Of a DNA stretch of 64,000 nucleotides, positions 62,929 through 64,000 are shown in pieces. The notes below the pieces were generated by a model. The model was given only the letters and a program-made list of their open reading frames with translations, was not told the origin of the DNA and ran no database searches. Both the position numbers and the translations under genes were made by a program. Location of the stretch: the NCBI GenBank assembly GCA_028281525.1, contig JANQJR010000066.1, forward strand, positions 1 to 64,000, in the 5' to 3' direction. Every line of letters begins with the position of its first letter. The first letter of the stretch is position 1. The DNA comes from Magnetovibrio sp. Lineage in GTDB: Bacteria; Pseudomonadota; Alphaproteobacteria; Rhodospirillales; Magnetovibrionaceae.

Positions 62929-64000
62929 CTACCCAAAGGCTGTAGAGTTTTCGGGCGTATAACCCTTTAAAAGCGCGTCGTTTAGCTCCATCACGTGGGG
63001 GCCGTCGGTCCACAGCAGAATGCAGCGCACCCGTTTGTCGGGATAGATTCGGCAAAGCAAAGCCCGGTACGTCGCCATTTGCTTGAGATACGCCTCCGCC
63101 ACATGGTCCGGGTCCTTTGGCGCGGGCCGGTTGGTTTTGTAGTCGATGACGAAGACTTCCGTTTCCGTGACCGCCAGACGGTCGATGCGTGCCGAGACCA
63201 CCTCCCCGCCGATCACGCCGGAAAGGTTCACTTCGGCCAAGCTTTCCGGCGCGAACAGGTCGGCGAAATCCGGGTTTTCCAAGACGCGCAAGGTTTCCGC
63301 GGCGATGGCGTTTTGGGCGTCTTCATCAAGGTCATGAACCGGCTGCGCCAGCCAGCGCCGGGCGGCCTCAGTACGGTTTTCGACGGGCAAGTTGGGCAGG
63401 GTTTCCAACAGCTTATGCACCAGGATGCCACGTTGGAACCGGCCACGCCCGTCATCTGTGAAAGGCGACAGAGCGGGCGGTGCGTCCGGCTCAGACCTGG
63501 ACGGGATCAAGGGTCTGGGCGGGCTTTCTTCCGCGGGGGGCGGCCGGGTGGCCCAGTCCGGCAGGCTTGATGTGGATGGGGAGGGCGGTTCGGCATCCCG
63601 GTCCCGCATTTCGGTCTCCTGCGCGGTTTCGTAGCGCACAATGCCATCGCCCGCGTCGATGCCGATATCCTCGACGATGGGCCGGATCAGGTCGTACCAG
63701 CAGCCATCCGCGCGGCCGCGTGAATCTTCGAACCCGGTGATGTACAGACGGTCCCTAGGCCGTGTCATGGCGACATAGAGCAGGCGGCGATACTCCCGTT
63801 CGCGCTCAAGCCTTTGCGCCTCGGTCAGGTTCTGAAAGGCGGCGCAGCGCGCTTCCTTGTGAGGGGCCCACAGCACGCCCGGCGGCGTATCTCCGTCGGG
63901 TCCGCCGATCCACTGCACCTTGGCGTCCAGCCGTCCGTCGGGCTTGGTGCAGGTGTCGGTGAGGAACACGACTTCCGCTTCCAGGCCCTTGGCGCCGTGC
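62929..64000 (-). CDS. addA: Double-strand break repair helicase AddA, C-terminal part
   Basis: The C-terminal roughly 357 residues of the AddA helicase-nuclease, truncated by the right edge. The visible start HGAKGLEAEVVFL is UvrD-type helicase motif V, followed by motif VI LLYVAMTRPRDRLYI. A Pro/Ser-rich linker (about 145-185) leads to the RecB-family nuclease domain with FQRGILVHKLLE, ARIDRLAVTETEVFVIDYKT (Asp and Asp-x-Lys of the metal site) and YLKQMATYRALL. With AddB it processes DNA ends for recombination. trxA lies immediately downstream, as in related genomes. Confidence 0.92.
   Translation of the reverse strand, partial: HGAKGLEAEVVFLTDTCTKPDGRLDAKVQWIGGPDGDTPPGVLWAPHKEARCAAFQNLTEAQRLEREREYRRLLYVAMTRPRDRLYITGFEDSRGRADGCWYDLIRPIVEDIGIDAGDGIVRYETAQETEMRDRDAEPPSPSTSSLPDWATRPPPAEESPPRPLIPSRSEPDAPPALSPFTDDGRGRFQRGILVHKLLETLPNLPVENRTEAARRWLAQPVHDLDEDAQNAIAAETLRVLENPDFADLFAPESLAEVNLSGVIGGEVVSARIDRLAVTETEVFVIDYKTNRPAPKDPDHVAEAYLKQMATYRALLCRIYPDKRVRCILLWTDGPHVMELNDALLKGYTPENSTAFG

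Overview
The window looks like one chromosomal segment of an alphaproteobacterium, most likely an aquatic, motile Rhodospirillales-type organism; this is an inference from gene content and order, with no rRNA gene to confirm it. Alphaproteobacterial markers include the IalB-type protein, the Rhizobium-type asparaginase, the FYDLN-acid (TIGR02300) protein, the DUF1150/Hsp20 pair, the NDUFA9-like protein and two long conserved gene strings. Most of the DNA is GC-rich and densely coded. Four tRNA genes are present (Ala-CGC, Ser-GGA, Leu-CAG, Ala-GGC), with no rRNA operon, no intact insertion sequence and no CRISPR array.

Layout. 1-12 kb: a TetR fragment, rlmN, an IalB-like protein, asparaginase, a TrmH-type methyltransferase, two EamA transporters, the flagellar stator genes motA-motB, a pterin dehydratase, a small metallopeptidase and a Lon-like protease. 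12-20 kb: a chemotaxis receptor, tRNA-Ala, yggT-yggU-folD, an acetyltransferase, nnrU and a feoABC ferrous-iron operon behind a likely Fur box. 20-29 kb: an unrecognised protein with a zincin-like motif, lepA, a degenerate receiver, tRNA-Ser, an M17 aminopeptidase, a MarR regulator, an NDUFA9-like protein, a methyltransferase, tRNA-Leu and a ribonuclease D. 29.5-36 kb: the conserved LPS-export and nitrogen-control string kdsD-lptC-lptA-lptB-rpoN-hpf-ptsN. 36-40.8 kb: an AhpD-like protein, DUF1150 with hsp20, a small membrane protein, a B12-binding radical SAM enzyme and a family 9 glycosyltransferase.

40.8-46.4 kb is the accessory part. A large chemotaxis receptor sits between the glycosyltransferase and a second, broken copy of that gene's 3' end. 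Next comes an AT-richer two-gene unit: a bacteriophytochrome that stops right after its photosensory module, and a heme oxygenase that would supply its biliverdin. Beyond it lie an integrase remnant and tRNA-Ala(GGC), the usual anatomy of an island integrated at a tRNA 3' end.

46.6-64 kb is a second conserved string: the FYDLN protein, aroA, cmk, rpsA, sppA, ihfB, lapA, pyrF, trpF, trpB, trpA, accD, folC, trxA and addA. It joins aromatic amino-acid and nucleotide synthesis, translation, fatty-acid and folate synthesis. It is interrupted by a secreted hypothetical protein, two membrane proteins and a divergent ArsR/glutathione-transferase pair.
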